From the NCBI RefSeq assembly GCF_000714435.1, contig NZ_JJMW01000062.1:1-50269 (forward strand): DNA of 50,269 nucleotides. The letters run 5' to 3'. Below the pieces are notes generated by a model. That model was not told where the DNA came from, searched no databases, and worked only from the letters and a program-made list of their open reading frames with translations. The position numbers and the translations under genes are program-made. Source of the stretch: Exiguobacterium alkaliphilum 12/1 (lineage in GTDB: Bacteria; Bacillota; Bacilli; Exiguobacteriales; Exiguobacteriaceae). Positions 41,173-50,220 of this stretch are shown here, piece by piece (position 1 is the first letter of the stretch; each line of letters begins with the position of its first letter).

Positions 41173-42504
41173 TTATTGGAATTTATGCATAATCAAATAG
41201 TCTTTGTTCACATACGCAGTTCTCGATAAGCCACTGACGGGAAAGACAACCAAAAAATAAATACCTGGTTCAACGGTCGTTTGTAGTGTTTGATAAGTGA
41301 CACCATTTCCGCTCGTCGAAACAAACGGATCACTGAACGCAAGCGGTTCTTCGTTTAAATCATAAATCCCAAACGCAAAATAAGGAGAGATACGTGCATC
41401 ACCAAATGCACCAAAGAAATCTAACTTCGTTTGTTTTTCTACATTGAAGACATAGATGTCAACATCATCAAGATTCGATGTCGTTCCGTGAATATACCCA
41501 TCTGCATAACGTAGAAGATCGGATTTCATCCACTCGCCATTGGGTTCTTCTTCATACGTATCTCCTTTTCCAACTGGAATAGGAAGCGTAGGAACTTGAA
41601 CCTCTTCTATAAATGCCGTGCGACGCGCATCAAGTAAACTAAGTTGACGAACTGGGACAGCGTAGTTCATGTTTTGAGAGTTTTCAAACATCCAAGTCAC
41701 CACACCGACTACCTCACCATAAATATTCAGAAGCGGACCTCCTGAATTCCCATACGTTGTACTCGCATTGAACTGATAGTATTCAAACCCGTCTAGTACG
41801 ACGCTATTATTGCTAATCATCCCCTCTGTAATTGTGTTGCTCACACCACGCGGACTCCCCAGCGCGTAAATTTTTTCTCCAGTCGCCACTCTAGTTCCAT
41901 TCATTTTTAAAATCGGTGGTGCCGGAGCGATTCGTGAAATATCGAGAACGGCCAAATCCAATGTCTCATCATATCGTTTTATCACGTTTGTGCGTATGAA
42001 CGATCCATTTGCAAATGACACTTTCGCTTCCACGTTCTCTTCACCTTGAAGGACATGGAAATTCGTCACAACTTCTCCTTTATTTACGACAAATCCACTT
42101 CCAGAAGAAACGACTTGTCCTCGATCATTTAACATCTCAATTAATGCTACAGATGGATTAGCCATTTTGAATAAATCAGTTGCGTTATACTTTCGTTTTG
42201 TAACCGTCACCGCAACATTTTGTTTAAGTTTCGTTCCTTTTACGGTAACTGTTACGGTTGTTTTACCGGCAGACTTTCCTGTGATTTTTCCATTCACAAC
42301 GGTCGCCACTTTAGGATTTAGAGACTTCCATACATAGACAGGTTTCTTCACGCCAGACGCAGTAGCTTTTACCACCTTCGAAGCACTTGCCATCACTGTA
42401 ACCGCTTTAGGAGTAACGGTTAGCTTTTGAGATGCATCAACCGGATGTGGAAAGACATTTAAAAATAAAACAATTATTAATGCGATACTAAGCCAACGTT
42501 TCAT
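41173..42504 (-). CDS. Secreted HtrA/trypsin-like serine protease with N-terminal Big_2 domain
   Basis: 443 residues from ATG 42504 (AGGAGG 7 bases upstream). A signal peptide (WLSIALIIVLFLNVFPHPVD) is followed by a Big_2-type Ig domain (LTVTPKAVTVMAS; GKSAGKTTVTVTV; 27-102), a trypsin-like domain with an intact triad (H150 in VVTNFHVLQG, D183 in DETLDLAVLD, S254 in YGNSGGPLL) and a C-terminal beta domain (320-443; DVDIYVFNVE, TVEPGIYFLVVFPVSG) resembling pre-peptidase C-terminal domains. No PDZ domain. The gene is more AT-rich than its neighbours. It probably acts in extracellular protein quality control or proteolysis. Confidence 0.85.
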   Translation of the reverse strand: MKRWLSIALIIVLFLNVFPHPVDASQKLTVTPKAVTVMASASKVVKATASGVKKPVYVWKSLNPKVATVVNGKITGKSAGKTTVTVTVKGTKLKQNVAVTVTKRKYNATDLFKMANPSVALIEMLNDRGQVVSSGSGFVVNKGEVVTNFHVLQGEENVEAKVSFANGSFIRTNVIKRYDETLDLAVLDISRIAPAPPILKMNGTRVATGEKIYALGSPRGVSNTITEGMISNNSVVLDGFEYYQFNASTTYGNSGGPLLNIYGEVVGVVTWMFENSQNMNYAVPVRQLSLLDARRTAFIEEVQVPTLPIPVGKGDTYEEEPNGEWMKSDLLRYADGYIHGTTSNLDDVDIYVFNVEKQTKLDFFGAFGDARISPYFAFGIYDLNEEPLAFSDPFVSTSGNGVTYQTLQTTVEPGIYFLVVFPVSGLSRTAYVNKDYLIMHKFQ

Positions 42505-42659
42505 ACATTTTCCTCCTCTCCTCAATTCAGTCTCATTATAAAAAAAGCAACAGACAAAAAGTTTTTTTCTTCGTGCGAAATGGAAATGTATTCCTTAAGA
42601 TTTGATTACTCTTTTGTTCAATCCCGCGCTACTCTCAAACGGTAATTACTCCACGCAAA

Positions 42660-42687
42660 AAGGCACTTCGCAGTAACGAAGTACCTT
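42660..42687 (-). terminator. Terminator of the SDR gene
   Basis: AAGGCACTTCG and CGAAGTACCTT pair with one mismatch around CAGTAA; TTTTTGCG follows on the minus strand. Confidence 0.75.
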
Positions 42688-42707
42688 ACAAATTGAGTCA
42701 TGTCCGC

Positions 42708-43457
42708 TTACTTCATAAACGGATGAATCGGTCCGCGCAACTCGAACGAGTAATCCTCGTGGTTGACGATGCCGACGACCTCGTCGCTCTCGAGCAGCTC
42801 CATCAAGAAGCCGGCCATCTCTTCGGCCGTATGGTACTTCTCGACGTTTTGGCTATAGTCGAAATTCTCCTCTTCCCGGGCCCGGCTCGCGAACCCGGTC
42901 TCGGTCGCTGCCGGCGCGAGCACTTTCGCCCGCAATTTGTCCCCATTGTTCATCAACTCACGGGCAAGTCCTTCCGTATAGGCGCTGACATAAAACTTCG
43001 TCGCACTGTACGTCACGCCTTTTTTCGCGATATGGTAGCCGACGACCGACGCGACGTTCAAAAGCGTCGCCCCGTCGACGTCATGGTAGTCGCGAACGTA
43101 CAAGTTCGACAGCACCGTGAGCGCCTCAACGTTCAGACGGACCATGTTTTCCATCTTTCCGACCTCGGCGTCTTTCACGAAGTTCGAGTCCCCGAACCCA
43201 GCGTTGTTGATCCACGTCTCGATGTCGAGGTCGGCGAGCGACTCGTACAAGGCGTACACGTTCTCGCTATACGAGAGGTCGTTCGTCTTCAAGATGACGT
43301 CGCTATCCGGTGAGATCGACTTAATCTCTTTACGCAACTTCTCGAGTTCGTCTGTACGACGCGCGACGAGAACGAGCGACTTTCCTGCTTTCGCGAGTCG
43401 TTTCGCCGCCTCGTATCCGATTCCTGAGCTCGCACCTGTAATGACCGTATATTTCAT
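42708..43457 (-). CDS. Short-chain dehydrogenase/reductase (SDR)
   Basis: 249 residues from ATG 43457 (AAAAGGGGAATCGAT upstream); the longer frame has no ribosome site. Classical SDR: cofactor loop TGASSGIGYEAAKRLAKAG (about 7-25), ARRTDEL with basic residues that favour NADP, NNAGFG, and the catalytic Ser in LLNVASVVGY with YSATK (Tyr and Lys). It reduces or oxidises an unknown carbonyl/alcohol substrate. Monocistronic with its own terminator. Confidence 0.88.
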   Translation of the reverse strand: MKYTVITGASSGIGYEAAKRLAKAGKSLVLVARRTDELEKLRKEIKSISPDSDVILKTNDLSYSENVYALYESLADLDIETWINNAGFGDSNFVKDAEVGKMENMVRLNVEALTVLSNLYVRDYHDVDGATLLNVASVVGYHIAKKGVTYSATKFYVSAYTEGLARELMNNGDKLRAKVLAPAATETGFASRAREEENFDYSQNVEKYHTAEEMAGFLMELLESDEVVGIVNHEDYSFELRGPIHPFMK

Positions 43458-43538
43458 ATCGATTCCCCTTTTCATCTTAAAGTTCATTCTTTTCGGCAAT
43501 TCCCGAAATGGATACCGGTCAATCCTTCGGACGTACAA

Positions 43539-43560
43539 AAAGCCGTCCGAAGACGGCTTT
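43539..43560 (-). terminator. Terminator of the first chemoreceptor gene
   Basis: AAAGCCGTC and GACGGCTTT are perfect arms around CGAA; TTTTTGT follows on the minus strand. Confidence 0.88.
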
Positions 43561-43562
43561 CG

Positions 43563-45266
43563 TCACGTATTGAACTTGCCAATCAACGTCTGGAGATCTC
43601 CAGTCATGTTGCCGAGCGATTCGGCGACCCCGTTCAACTCTTGAATCATCGCAAGCTGAGAGTCGCTCGTCTCTCCGACACTGCGCATCGTCGTCGCCAT
43701 CTGTTCACTCTCGCTCGCGATTCCGAGCGCGGCCGTCGCAACTTGTTTCGTCGTCAAAGCGATCTCGCTCGATGCCTTTCGGATGTGGAGCGTGTTGTCG
43801 ACCGACGTCTGCAGCTGCTGAACGATTTGACCGAATGCATGCGTCGCTTGTTCGAGTAATCTTGTGTTCACCTCGACACGCTTTGCACTCATTTCATGAC
43901 GCGTCAGTACCGCATTCGACTGGACTTGAATCGATTCGATTAACCCGGCGATTTGCGTCGCCGACTGCTTCGATTGTTCGGCGAGCTTCCTTACCTCTTC
44001 GGCGACGACGGCGAATCCTTTTCCTTGTTCGCCGGCCCGGGCCGCTTCAATCGCGGCGTTCAAGGCGAGTAAGTTCGTCTGGTCGGTAATCGATTGGATG
44101 ACCTCGGTGATTAGTGCGATCTCGTCCGACTGTTGCTTGAGCGTCGCGATCGACTCACCTGTGAGGCGTGTCTCGGTCTCGAGGGCGAGCACTTCCTGTT
44201 TCGCTTGCTGAATCGTCTCCCCGCCGTCCTCGGCGAGCTTCAGGCTAGTCGAGACGTCTTCACTGATCGTGCCGATGGAGCGCGCGATTTGGTCGACGCC
44301 TTCGTCCGCTGCGGCGACTGCTTTGGCACTGCCGGTCGCCTCGCGCGCCTGTGCGATCGTCTCCTCGACGACCCGCTCAATCATCCGCGTCGTCTCTTCC
44401 GTCTGCGATGACATCTCTTCGGTGCTCGCATACAGCTCTTCCGACTGGGCCGTGATCTCTTGGGCGTTCCGGCTCACTTCGTCAATCAACTCGCGCAAGT
44501 TGAGTTTCATGCCGTTGAAGCCGACCATGAGTTGACCAATCTCGTCACGCGTCAGCGCCTCCAAGTCGTCTCGTGTCAAGTCGCCGCTCGCGACGACATC
44601 GACTTCTCTCGCGAGGAGACGAAGTGGCACGGTGACCATCCGTTGCAAGAAGTAGCCCGCGCCGAGCGTAAGGACGAGAATAAGGATAGCGACGCCGGCC
44701 GAATACAGAACAGCGCTCTCGCCAAGATTCTCGAGCTCGTCTTGTTTCGCGAGCATCGCCGCCTCCGACTCGGCTTGAAGCGTTTCACCGGTCTCGGTGA
44801 TCGACTTCGTCACGTCTGGCATGAGTCGGAGCGTCAGTCGCTCGATGTCTTCCGCGTTCCCCGCATCCGCCGCTGCGATCGCTTGCGTCGCCAGCTCGTC
44901 ATAGCCTGCCGCGTAAGCCAACAGACGTTCGAACTCGCTCCGTTCGTCGTCCGTCTTGGCCAGTCGCATCAACTCCTCGATCGCGGCTGTCTTCTCTGTC
45001 CCACCGCGTTCGATTTGTTCACGACGCTCGTCGTTTTGGACGAGGATATAGCCGCGTACGCCGTACGCTTGCCGCGTCATGCCGAGTGACAAGTCATCGG
45101 CCGCCTTCATCTTCATGACGTCCTCGGCAATCATCGTCTTATACTGACTCGTCATGTTGTGAAGCGTCCACAGGTTATAGCCCATGCCAACCGTCACGAA
45201 CAGGAGAATCAAGCCGATGCCACTGAATAGCTTTTTCGTTAACGATAGTGTTTTGAATCGTTTCAT
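43563..45266 (-). CDS. Methyl-accepting chemotaxis protein
   Basis: 567 residues. TM1 ([20 protein letters not shown]), an outside four-helix-bundle or CHASE3-like sensor (about 32-185; [20 protein letters not shown]), TM2 ([20 protein letters not shown]), a HAMP domain (about 210-265) and the signalling coiled coil. The hairpin tip [19 protein letters not shown] and [18 protein letters not shown] are canonical for CheA/CheW binding. The ligand is unknown. It is monocistronic, with a weak ribosome site (GAGGAC about 15 bases before ATG) and a sigma-D-like promoter. Confidence 0.93.
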   Translation of the reverse strand: MKRFKTLSLTKKLFSGIGLILLFVTVGMGYNLWTLHNMTSQYKTMIAEDVMKMKAADDLSLGMTRQAYGVRGYILVQNDERREQIERGGTEKTAAIEELMRLAKTDDERSEFERLLAYAAGYDELATQAIAAADAGNAEDIERLTLRLMPDVTKSITETGETLQAESEAAMLAKQDELENLGESAVLYSAGVAILILVLTLGAGYFLQRMVTVPLRLLAREVDVVASGDLTRDDLEALTRDEIGQLMVGFNGMKLNLRELIDEVSRNAQEITAQSEELYASTEEMSSQTEETTRMIERVVEETIAQAREATGSAKAVAAADEGVDQIARSIGTISEDVSTSLKLAEDGGETIQQAKQEVLALETETRLTGESIATLKQQSDEIALITEVIQSITDQTNLLALNAAIEAARAGEQGKGFAVVAEEVRKLAEQSKQSATQIAGLIESIQVQSNAVLTRHEMSAKRVEVNTRLLEQATHAFGQIVQQLQTSVDNTLHIRKASSEIALTTKQVATAALGIASESEQMATTMRSVGETSDSQLAMIQELNGVAESLGNMTGDLQTLIGKFNT

Positions 45267-45327
45267 GTCGTTCGAGGAACGTGTCCTCTTCCACCTCTAT
45301 TTCTCTTTTTTTGGAACTACATGGATT

Positions 45328-45353
45328 TTATCGGATGGTGCAAACGTTTTTCC
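45328..45353 (-). promoter_or_regulatory. Sigma-D-like promoter of the first chemoreceptor gene
   Basis: On the minus strand TCCGATAA (45328-45335) matches the sigma-D -10 consensus GCCGATAA at 7 of 8 positions. GGAA lies at the -35 position, 14 bases upstream, and is a poor match to TAAA. Motility-type control fits the gene. Confidence 0.5.
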
Positions 45354-45424
45354 AATGCTAGCACTACTTTTTGTTCAGATTGACCTATATTTTGATTTTC
45401 TGGTTCTCGAAATGGACAAAAAAA

Positions 45425-45446
45425 CCGCAGCGGACGTCCGCTGCGG
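45425..45446 (-). terminator. Terminator of the second chemoreceptor gene
   Basis: A perfect palindrome with arms CCGCAGCGG/CCGCTGCGG; TTTTTTTG follows on the minus strand. Confidence 0.9.
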
Positions 45447-45454
45447 CCTCCTCT

Positions 45455-47296
45455 TTATAGTTTGAACTGCGATACCCGGTTCGAGAGTTCGACCGCACGC
45501 TGTTCCGTCTCCTGCATCCGCTCTTGCACGTCGTTGAACCGTTCGACCGAGCGTTGGACCTTCTCCGAGATCGACTGCGTCCCGTCCGCCCCTTCCGTCA
45601 CGGTCGTCGCGACTTCTTGGATGACACCGAGAATCGTATCGGTCATATGACGGAGCTGAAGCGCGTTCCCTTCGAACGTCTTCGCCGTCTCTCCGAACAC
45701 GGTCGCGTCCGCCTCGTACTGCGTCGCCGACGCCTCGAGCCGGTCGTAGTCTGACAAGACCGTCGTGTCGAGGAACGACAACATATCGGCCGAGCTCGTA
45801 TTCAACCGTTCGACCGAGTCGATGACCGTGTTCGATACGTCTCGAATCTCGTTCACCGTCTGGCGTGAGTTCTCGGCGAGCTTCCGAATCTCCGAGGCGA
45901 CGACGGCGAAACCGCGTCCCGCGTCCCCGGCCCGCGCCGCTTCGATGGAAGCGTTCAAGGCGAGCAAATTCGTCTGATCGGCGATGGCGAGGATCGCGGT
46001 CGTCAAGACGCGAATCTCTTCGACCGACTTCGCCCCCCGAATCGCCTCGTCGAGTTCGACCCGCTTCGCCTCGATGATCGCGGTCGCTTCCGTTTTTGAT
46101 TGGATGGCCTGCGTGCGCATCGCATGGGCGCGTTGTTCGACATGTTGCGCCGTCTCGGCACTGTCGTTCGACAGGTCGACGATTGAATCGATTGAACTAC
46201 CCATCTCAGTCGTCGATGCGCTCATCTCTTGCGAGGAAGCGGCCGTCTCTTCCATGCCGGCCGTCAGTTCTTCGACCGTGCCGGACGTCTCTTCCATGTA
46301 ACGGCTGAGCTGCGTCACTTCGGCGGCGACTTCTTTCGACGAGACGAGGACGACTTTCGCCGTCTCGTCGACGTCAATCATGATGTCACGAAGCGAGGCG
46401 ATGAACGTGTTGAACGAGCGGCTCACTTGTGCGATCTCGTCATTCGACGTGACCGGAATCGACATCGTCAAGTCACCGCCTTGCGTCGCGAGCTCGTCAA
46501 ACTTCGTCTGAAGCGTCCGCATCGGCCGGATAATCGAACGGAGCAGGCTCAACCCGAGGAAGAGGAGGAGCGACACCGCGCCGATTGTCACGGCGATGAG
46601 GGCGATGAGCGACTGTTTGAACTCACGTTCCATATCGGCACCGACCCGTACCGACCCTTCCGAGTTATAGGCGACGAGCGCCGTCAAACGCTGGGTGAAG
46701 TTGTCGTACGTCGCTTGGGACTGGGCGTCATAGTAAGACCGCGCCATCCCGTTGTTGCCGGACGTGCTGAAGGTGAGCATGTTGTCGGACACTCGCTGAT
46801 ACATCTCCCATTGACGCGAGAAGTAGTCGAACAGTTCTTTGTCCGTCGCACTCGTCACCGTCGCCTCGTATTTCGGGGCAATTTCATTGATGCGAGCCCG
46901 GATGTCTTGCATCTTCGTCATGAGTTCGTCTTTCCCGGCCGCGTCCTCGGTGACGATATGCTCGAGTTCGAGCGCCCGATAATTCGCGGCGAGCGTGTTC
47001 AATTCATGAGCATAATCGAGTCCGCGGTTCCATACGTCGACGATTTCACCAGCCTGCTTGTTCGCATCGTTCAATGACACGAGCGAATAGCCGCCGACCC
47101 CGATGACCATGAGGAGCGACAGGAGGACGAGCCCCCATAGCTTCTGGCGAATCGTGAGCCCTTTCGTTTTCCCTTCGGTTTGACGTTGCCGCGCCTTGAC
47201 CGGCCATTTGAGTGATGGCAACCGGAATGCAGGTTTTTGGCTCAGGCGACGTCTTACCCGTTGCACCGTCGCCGACCAACTTACTTTTCTCTTCAT
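45455..47296 (-). CDS. Methyl-accepting chemotaxis protein with long basic N-terminus
   Basis: 613 residues. The first 48 residues are very basic and cytoplasmic ([17 protein letters not shown]), longer than usual. TM1 ([20 protein letters not shown]) precedes a helical sensor domain (about 75-205, 4HB_MCP type) and TM2 ([20 protein letters not shown]). HAMP (about 230-285) and the signalling domain follow, with [20 protein letters not shown] and [33 protein letters not shown] precedes ATG. Ligand unknown. It has its own promoter and terminator. Confidence 0.93.
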   Translation of the reverse strand: MKRKVSWSATVQRVRRRLSQKPAFRLPSLKWPVKARQRQTEGKTKGLTIRQKLWGLVLLSLLMVIGVGGYSLVSLNDANKQAGEIVDVWNRGLDYAHELNTLAANYRALELEHIVTEDAAGKDELMTKMQDIRARINEIAPKYEATVTSATDKELFDYFSRQWEMYQRVSDNMLTFSTSGNNGMARSYYDAQSQATYDNFTQRLTALVAYNSEGSVRVGADMEREFKQSLIALIAVTIGAVSLLLFLGLSLLRSIIRPMRTLQTKFDELATQGGDLTMSIPVTSNDEIAQVSRSFNTFIASLRDIMIDVDETAKVVLVSSKEVAAEVTQLSRYMEETSGTVEELTAGMEETAASSQEMSASTTEMGSSIDSIVDLSNDSAETAQHVEQRAHAMRTQAIQSKTEATAIIEAKRVELDEAIRGAKSVEEIRVLTTAILAIADQTNLLALNASIEAARAGDAGRGFAVVASEIRKLAENSRQTVNEIRDVSNTVIDSVERLNTSSADMLSFLDTTVLSDYDRLEASATQYEADATVFGETAKTFEGNALQLRHMTDTILGVIQEVATTVTEGADGTQSISEKVQRSVERFNDVQERMQETEQRAVELSNRVSQFKL

Positions 47297-47332
47297 ATGT
47301 AAAGTCCCCTCTCAAAACCAACGTTTCTTCCT

Positions 47333-47358
47333 ATATCGACCGTTATCAGAAAACTTTG
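47333..47358 (-). promoter_or_regulatory. Sigma-D-like promoter of the second chemoreceptor gene
   Basis: On the minus strand CAAA (47355-47358), 14 bases, then GTCGATAT (47333-47340) match TAAA-N15-GCCGATAT with one change in each box. It lies 37 bases before the gene. Confidence 0.6.
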
Positions 47359-47381
47359 AAGACGATTGACCAACATTAAAA

Positions 47382-47409
47382 AAAGATGGCTGAATGTTCA
47401 GCCATCTTT
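47382..47409 (-). terminator. Terminator of the small-protein cluster
   Basis: AAAGATGGCTGAA and TTCAGCCATCTTT are perfect arms with a TTTTTTTAAT tail on the minus strand. Confidence 0.9.
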
Positions 47410-47416
47410 CAACCCA

Positions 47417-47629
47417 TTATTGGACGTTCAATACGGTCGTCGAGCCTTCGATCATCTTGATTTCCGTCCATTTGACGACGTTCTTGGCGAGCGGGTCGTT
47501 CGCGACCATGAAGTCGGCGAGCGCCTTTACCTGCATCGGGTCAATCGGTTGCTTCACGTTGTTCAAGCGGAAGCGCGTCACTTTGTTAAACGTATCCAAA
47601 AAGGCGATTTCGAGTTTTGTTTCAGTCAT
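47417..47629 (-). CDS. DUF2922 small protein
   Basis: 70 residues: a beta-rich start LEIAFLDTFNKVTRFRLNNV, the PIDPMQVKALADFMVAND helix and WTEIKMIEGSTTVLNVQ match DUF2922, a short family of unknown function in Bacilli that is often beside DUF1659 and YvrJ genes. AAGGAGGAGAATGAACC precedes ATG. Last gene of the cluster, 28 bases after the DUF1659 gene, with a strong terminator after it. Confidence 0.8.
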   Translation of the reverse strand: MTETKLEIAFLDTFNKVTRFRLNNVKQPIDPMQVKALADFMVANDPLAKNVVKWTEIKMIEGSTTVLNVQ

Positions 47630-47657
47630 GGTTCATTCTCCTCCTTAAAGTGGGTGA

Positions 47658-47870
47658 TTAGACGAGGTCGTATTCGCGGACGACGGCGAGGGTGAAATCT
47701 TCTTGAACGATCAACTCAAGCATGAGGTGACCGAACGACTCGGCCTCGTTCGCCGTGAGCGCCGCACGGATCGGGCCGAACCGTTGCGCTTTTTTCGTCG
47801 GTTTTAAACTTTCCAAGTTGTGATGCGTCGTCAAGACGAGCGTCGCTTTCTTTTCTGATAGCTGTGCCAT
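47658..47870 (-). CDS. DUF1659 small protein
   Basis: 70 residues with a strand start (KATLVLTTHHNLESLKPTKK) and the core RFGPIRAALTANEAESFGHL, ending FTLAVVREYDLV. It fits DUF1659. GAAAGGAG lies before ATG. A paralog with the same core lies at 48110-48322. Function unknown. Confidence 0.78.
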   Translation of the reverse strand: MAQLSEKKATLVLTTHHNLESLKPTKKAQRFGPIRAALTANEAESFGHLMLELIVQEDFTLAVVREYDLV

Positions 47871-47896
47871 GGGGGATGACTCCTTTCGGGGGATGA

Positions 47897-48037
47897 TTAC
47901 AATTCAGAAGGGTAAGTGGAGTCCAAGCGCTCGAGCAACTGAATCATGCGCTCAAGCCGTGTCTCGATCCGGTGGAGCAAATAGAGCGAGACGACAATCG
48001 GAAATCCGAGGTTCGAGATGAGTTCGGGCCAGCTCAT
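47897..48037 (-). CDS. YvrJ-family small membrane protein
   Basis: 46 residues: ELISNLGFPIVVSLYLLHRI is the single membrane helix with the YvrJ signature (GFPIVVSLYLLHRIE), followed by a charged amphipathic tail (ETRLERMIQLLERLD). The AGGTGG ribosome site lies 4 bases before ATG. Its ATG overlaps the stop of a 19-codon ORF (ATGA), implying coupled translation. YvrJ proteins are phage-holin-sized and of unknown function. Confidence 0.85.
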   Translation of the reverse strand: MSWPELISNLGFPIVVSLYLLHRIETRLERMIQLLERLDSTYPSEL

Positions 48038-48093
48038 GTGACCACCTGCTCATCGTGCCGTTTGCCGGCGGCGGGACGAGGGGGGATGCGCAT
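48034..48093 (-). CDS. 19-residue coupled micro-ORF before yvrJ
   Basis: ATG follows TTGGAGGAACCCTCT, a strong ribosome site. The product MRIPPRPAAGKRHDEQVVT is basic and proline-rich. TGA overlaps the YvrJ start as ATGA. It may be a leader that controls YvrJ translation rather than a functional protein. Confidence 0.45.
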   Translation of the reverse strand: MRIPPRPAAGKRHDEQVVT

Positions 48094-48109
48094 AGAGGGT
48101 TCCTCCAAT

Positions 48110-48322
48110 TTAGACCGTCACGTGGAACTCACGGGACACGACGTACGTAGCCGAGTCGACGGACAAGAGTCGCGTCACGAGATCACCGAACTGCTTGATC
48201 TCCGCCGTCTCCATCCGGGCGCCAAGTGGACCGAACCGGACGAGTTGCCGCTTGTCTTTCCCATCGACGACGCGTTTCGTGTCGAGGTAAAAAATGCTTG
48301 CGTATTCTCGGTAAATTGCCAT
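48110..48322 (-). CDS. DUF1659-like small protein, paralog
   Basis: 70 residues from ATG 48322 after GAAGGAGGTGAGACAT. The core RFGPLGARMETAEIKQFGDL with ATYVVSREFHVTV lines up with the DUF1659 protein encoded at 47658-47870 (RFGPIRAALTANEAESFGHL). The N-terminal third differs (YREYASIFYLDTKRVVDGKD). First gene of the cluster; the promoter should lie in 48323-48640. Confidence 0.7.
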   Translation of the reverse strand: MAIYREYASIFYLDTKRVVDGKDKRQLVRFGPLGARMETAEIKQFGDLVTRLLSVDSATYVVSREFHVTV

Positions 48323-48642
48323 ATGTCTCACCTCCTTCGCCCCTATTAACCACACAAGGGAGATGTTTGCTCATTTTATTTTCATTTCAGGATTCATGAC
48401 TATCGACCTAGATTGTCTGAATATTAGTTCATTTCATCATACTCCGCTTTGTGATTGAGTTTTCATACCTTTTAGGGTATTGTAAAAGACGTTGAACCGG
48501 CATTGAAAATCCGTCAATAGTCCCACGAATTCATTTCCCCACTTTCAAAAAACTTACAGTTAATGATTTGAAAATGGGGTACTATACGAGGGAGGGCATT
48601 TTCAGAAATGACCAGTTTGATTTGAAGAAGGAGATACTTTAG
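48323..48642. promoter_or_regulatory. Divergent intergenic region with an inverted repeat
   Basis: The 320-base gap between the small-protein cluster (minus) and the MerR-like gene (plus) contains arms CCCCACTTTCAAA (48537-48549) and TTTGAAAATGGGG (48567-48579), which match at 12 of 13 positions. TATACG (48583-48588) after the right arm could be a -10 box for the plus-strand gene. The repeat is a good candidate operator of the MerR-like protein. Confidence 0.5.
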
Positions 48643-49083
48643 ATGAACAGCTTAGACATCACACTCAACCCCCTTATTCCTTCCGCTCAACTCGACTTCG
48701 ACCATACCGACCTGACATTTCGTGCGACCGAATGGGATACGTATCGTCCCGAACACGGGAAACCGTATCAGCTGAACAACCGGCATCTGAACGTCTACCC
48801 GCTCAAAGAGTTGAGCCGGGCGTTTCACATCGCCGGCATCCCCCGCAGCCAGCAACAATTGATCAAATGGGAGACCGACGGCATCTTGCCGCCGACCCCG
48901 TTCACGATTGGGCGCAAACGGTACTATACAGAAAATCAGATTCGGACCATCGTCGACATCGCATTGGAATGCGGACTGCGGCCGCGGACGCACGTCAAAA
49001 AGACGAACTTCTCGCAATTGGCCCATAACGAATTGTCGTACATACTCCAACTTGAACTCGCGGATGAATCACCGCAACCATGA
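48643..49083 (+). CDS. MerR-like DNA-binding protein
   Basis: 146 residues. About 60 residues of unassigned N-terminus are followed by a MerR-type winged helix: YPLKELSRAFHIAGIPRSQQ, IKWETDGILPPTPFTIGRKR and YYTENQIRTIVDIALECGLR. The wing arginine-rich segment and the turn WETDGILPP are characteristic. The C-terminal part is short, so no large ligand domain exists; it may respond to protein partners. GAAGGAG lies 9 bases before ATG. An inverted repeat about 65 bases upstream suggests autoregulation. Confidence 0.72.
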   Translation: MNSLDITLNPLIPSAQLDFDHTDLTFRATEWDTYRPEHGKPYQLNNRHLNVYPLKELSRAFHIAGIPRSQQQLIKWETDGILPPTPFTIGRKRYYTENQIRTIVDIALECGLRPRTHVKKTNFSQLAHNELSYILQLELADESPQP

Positions 49084-49084
49084 G

Positions 49085-49125
49085 AAAGACCGCCTTCCCT
49101 GACATAAACAGGAAAGGCGGTCTTT
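49085..49125. terminator. Bidirectional terminator
   Basis: AAAGACCGCCTTCCCTG and CAGGAAAGGCGGTCTTT pair almost fully around ACATAAA, with ATTG and T-rich flanks on each side between converging genes. Confidence 0.85.
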
Positions 49126-49137
49126 ATTGATATGTGA

Positions 49138-49479
49138 TTATAACTTCTCCCGCGCCGCTTCCGGCACGTCAGACGCCTCGACCTCATCGTATGATGTGAC
49201 CGCTTCATCTTTCATATAGAGCATCAAAAAAGCGCCTTGACGTAATTCCTTCGCTGCCGTGAATGTGACGTCACGCGCCTCTCCGTCGTTCGTGTACGCC
49301 TCGGTCTCATAGACGTAACGACGGACGACCTCTCCCGAGTCGAGCGTCGTCTCTTCGACGTTCGTCACGTCCCCGACTTGAACATACGCGTTCTCTTTCC
49401 CGAGCCGATGCCAGTCGATGTTGATCAGCCCGACCGTCACGAGGACGAACGCGAGCGTAAACCCAATGATTTTCTTCAT
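49138..49479 (-). CDS. yxeA: YxeA-family protein
   Basis: 113 residues from the ATG at 49479, 8 bases after AAGGAGG; an ATG two codons upstream is too close to it. A signal/anchor helix (IIGFTLAFVLVTVGLINI) precedes a YxeA/DUF1093 domain: RLGKENAYVQVGDV, RRYVYETEAYTNDGEARDVT and FTAAKELRQGAFLMLYMKDE. In B. subtilis yxeA follows the yxdLM ABC transporter genes, as it does here with the permease 14 bases upstream. Function unknown, linked to antimicrobial-peptide response. Confidence 0.8.
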   Translation of the reverse strand: MKKIIGFTLAFVLVTVGLINIDWHRLGKENAYVQVGDVTNVEETTLDSGEVVRRYVYETEAYTNDGEARDVTFTAAKELRQGAFLMLYMKDEAVTSYDEVEASDVPEAAREKL

Positions 49480-49492
49480 CTTCATTTCCTCC

Positions 49493-50215
49493 TTAACATA
49501 CAGATTTTGTGAACCGTTTGACGGTCACGACATAGTACATCGCGTACACGGCCGAATAGACCGCCATCCAGACGACGACCGGCACGGTGAAGTCCATCGC
49601 GAACAGACGGGAGAACGCGACCAAGGCGACGCTCGCGTGGAGCAACCCGAGCACATATGGCGCCAAGAAGATGACGGCGACTTGATGCCGAATCGTCTGT
49701 TTGATGTCGCGTTTCGAGATCCCGACTTTACGCAACACCGCATACGTCGCCCGGTCCGCCTCAGCTTCGGTCATCGTCTTGAAATAGATGACGCTCCCGG
49801 TCGCGACGAGGAAGACGAGCCCGAGGAAACTGCCGACGAAGAGGAGCGCCCCGTTCACGGCCATCGTGTCGCGATACAAGTCCGTCGCGCTCGAGAAGCT
49901 CGGAAGTCCGGATAAGCGTTCCGACAATGCCGCCTGGTCTTTATAATCGGCGACTTTCACCGTGTGATACGCGACCGTGTCACTCTCGATCGCTTCATAG
50001 ACGTCGTCCCGGGTGACGAGGAAGATGCCGCCGAACGTCATGACGTTGAGCGGGGTCGCTTCGACCCGCTCTTTGACAGGATACGTCGCGCCATCGACTT
50101 CGACTTGATTCATCTCATCATTGAACCGCTCATCATAGAACGGGTCGACGTGACGAGCGAGTCCGGCGTCGGCACATCGATTCGTATCGCGTTGCCATAC
50201 GCTCCATGAAGACAC
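49493..50215 (-). pseudogene. C-terminal part of a Bce/Yxd-type ABC transporter permease
   Basis: The frame gives 240 codons, while BceB/YxdM permeases have about 620-660, so roughly the first two thirds are missing. Clear homology begins near FYDERFNDEMNQVEVDG (about 50130). It includes the end of the large outer domain (VYEAIESDTVAYHTVKVADY), then three membrane segments of the FtsX-type C-terminus (ALLFVGSFLGLVFLVATGSV; VAVIFLAPYVLGLLHASVAL; VVVWMAVYSAVYAMYYVVT) and the coupling helix EADRATYAVLRKVGISKRD. The first 30 codons (SSWSVWQRDTNRCADAGL) look like antisense of the sensor-kinase tail, not permease. A terminator lies just upstream, so it is probably silent. Confidence 0.7.
50141..50209 (+). 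pseudogene. Possible C-terminal tail of a sensor histidine kinase
   Basis: The plus strand reads RVDVTSESGVGTSIRIALPY then AP and stop. The SESGVGTSIRIALP pattern is the G2 box and last strand of a histidine-kinase ATPase domain. Only 22 codons are present; upstream on this strand is the inverted permease. A breakpoint near 50140 is inferred. Confidence 0.4.
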
Positions 50216-50220
50216 AAAAA

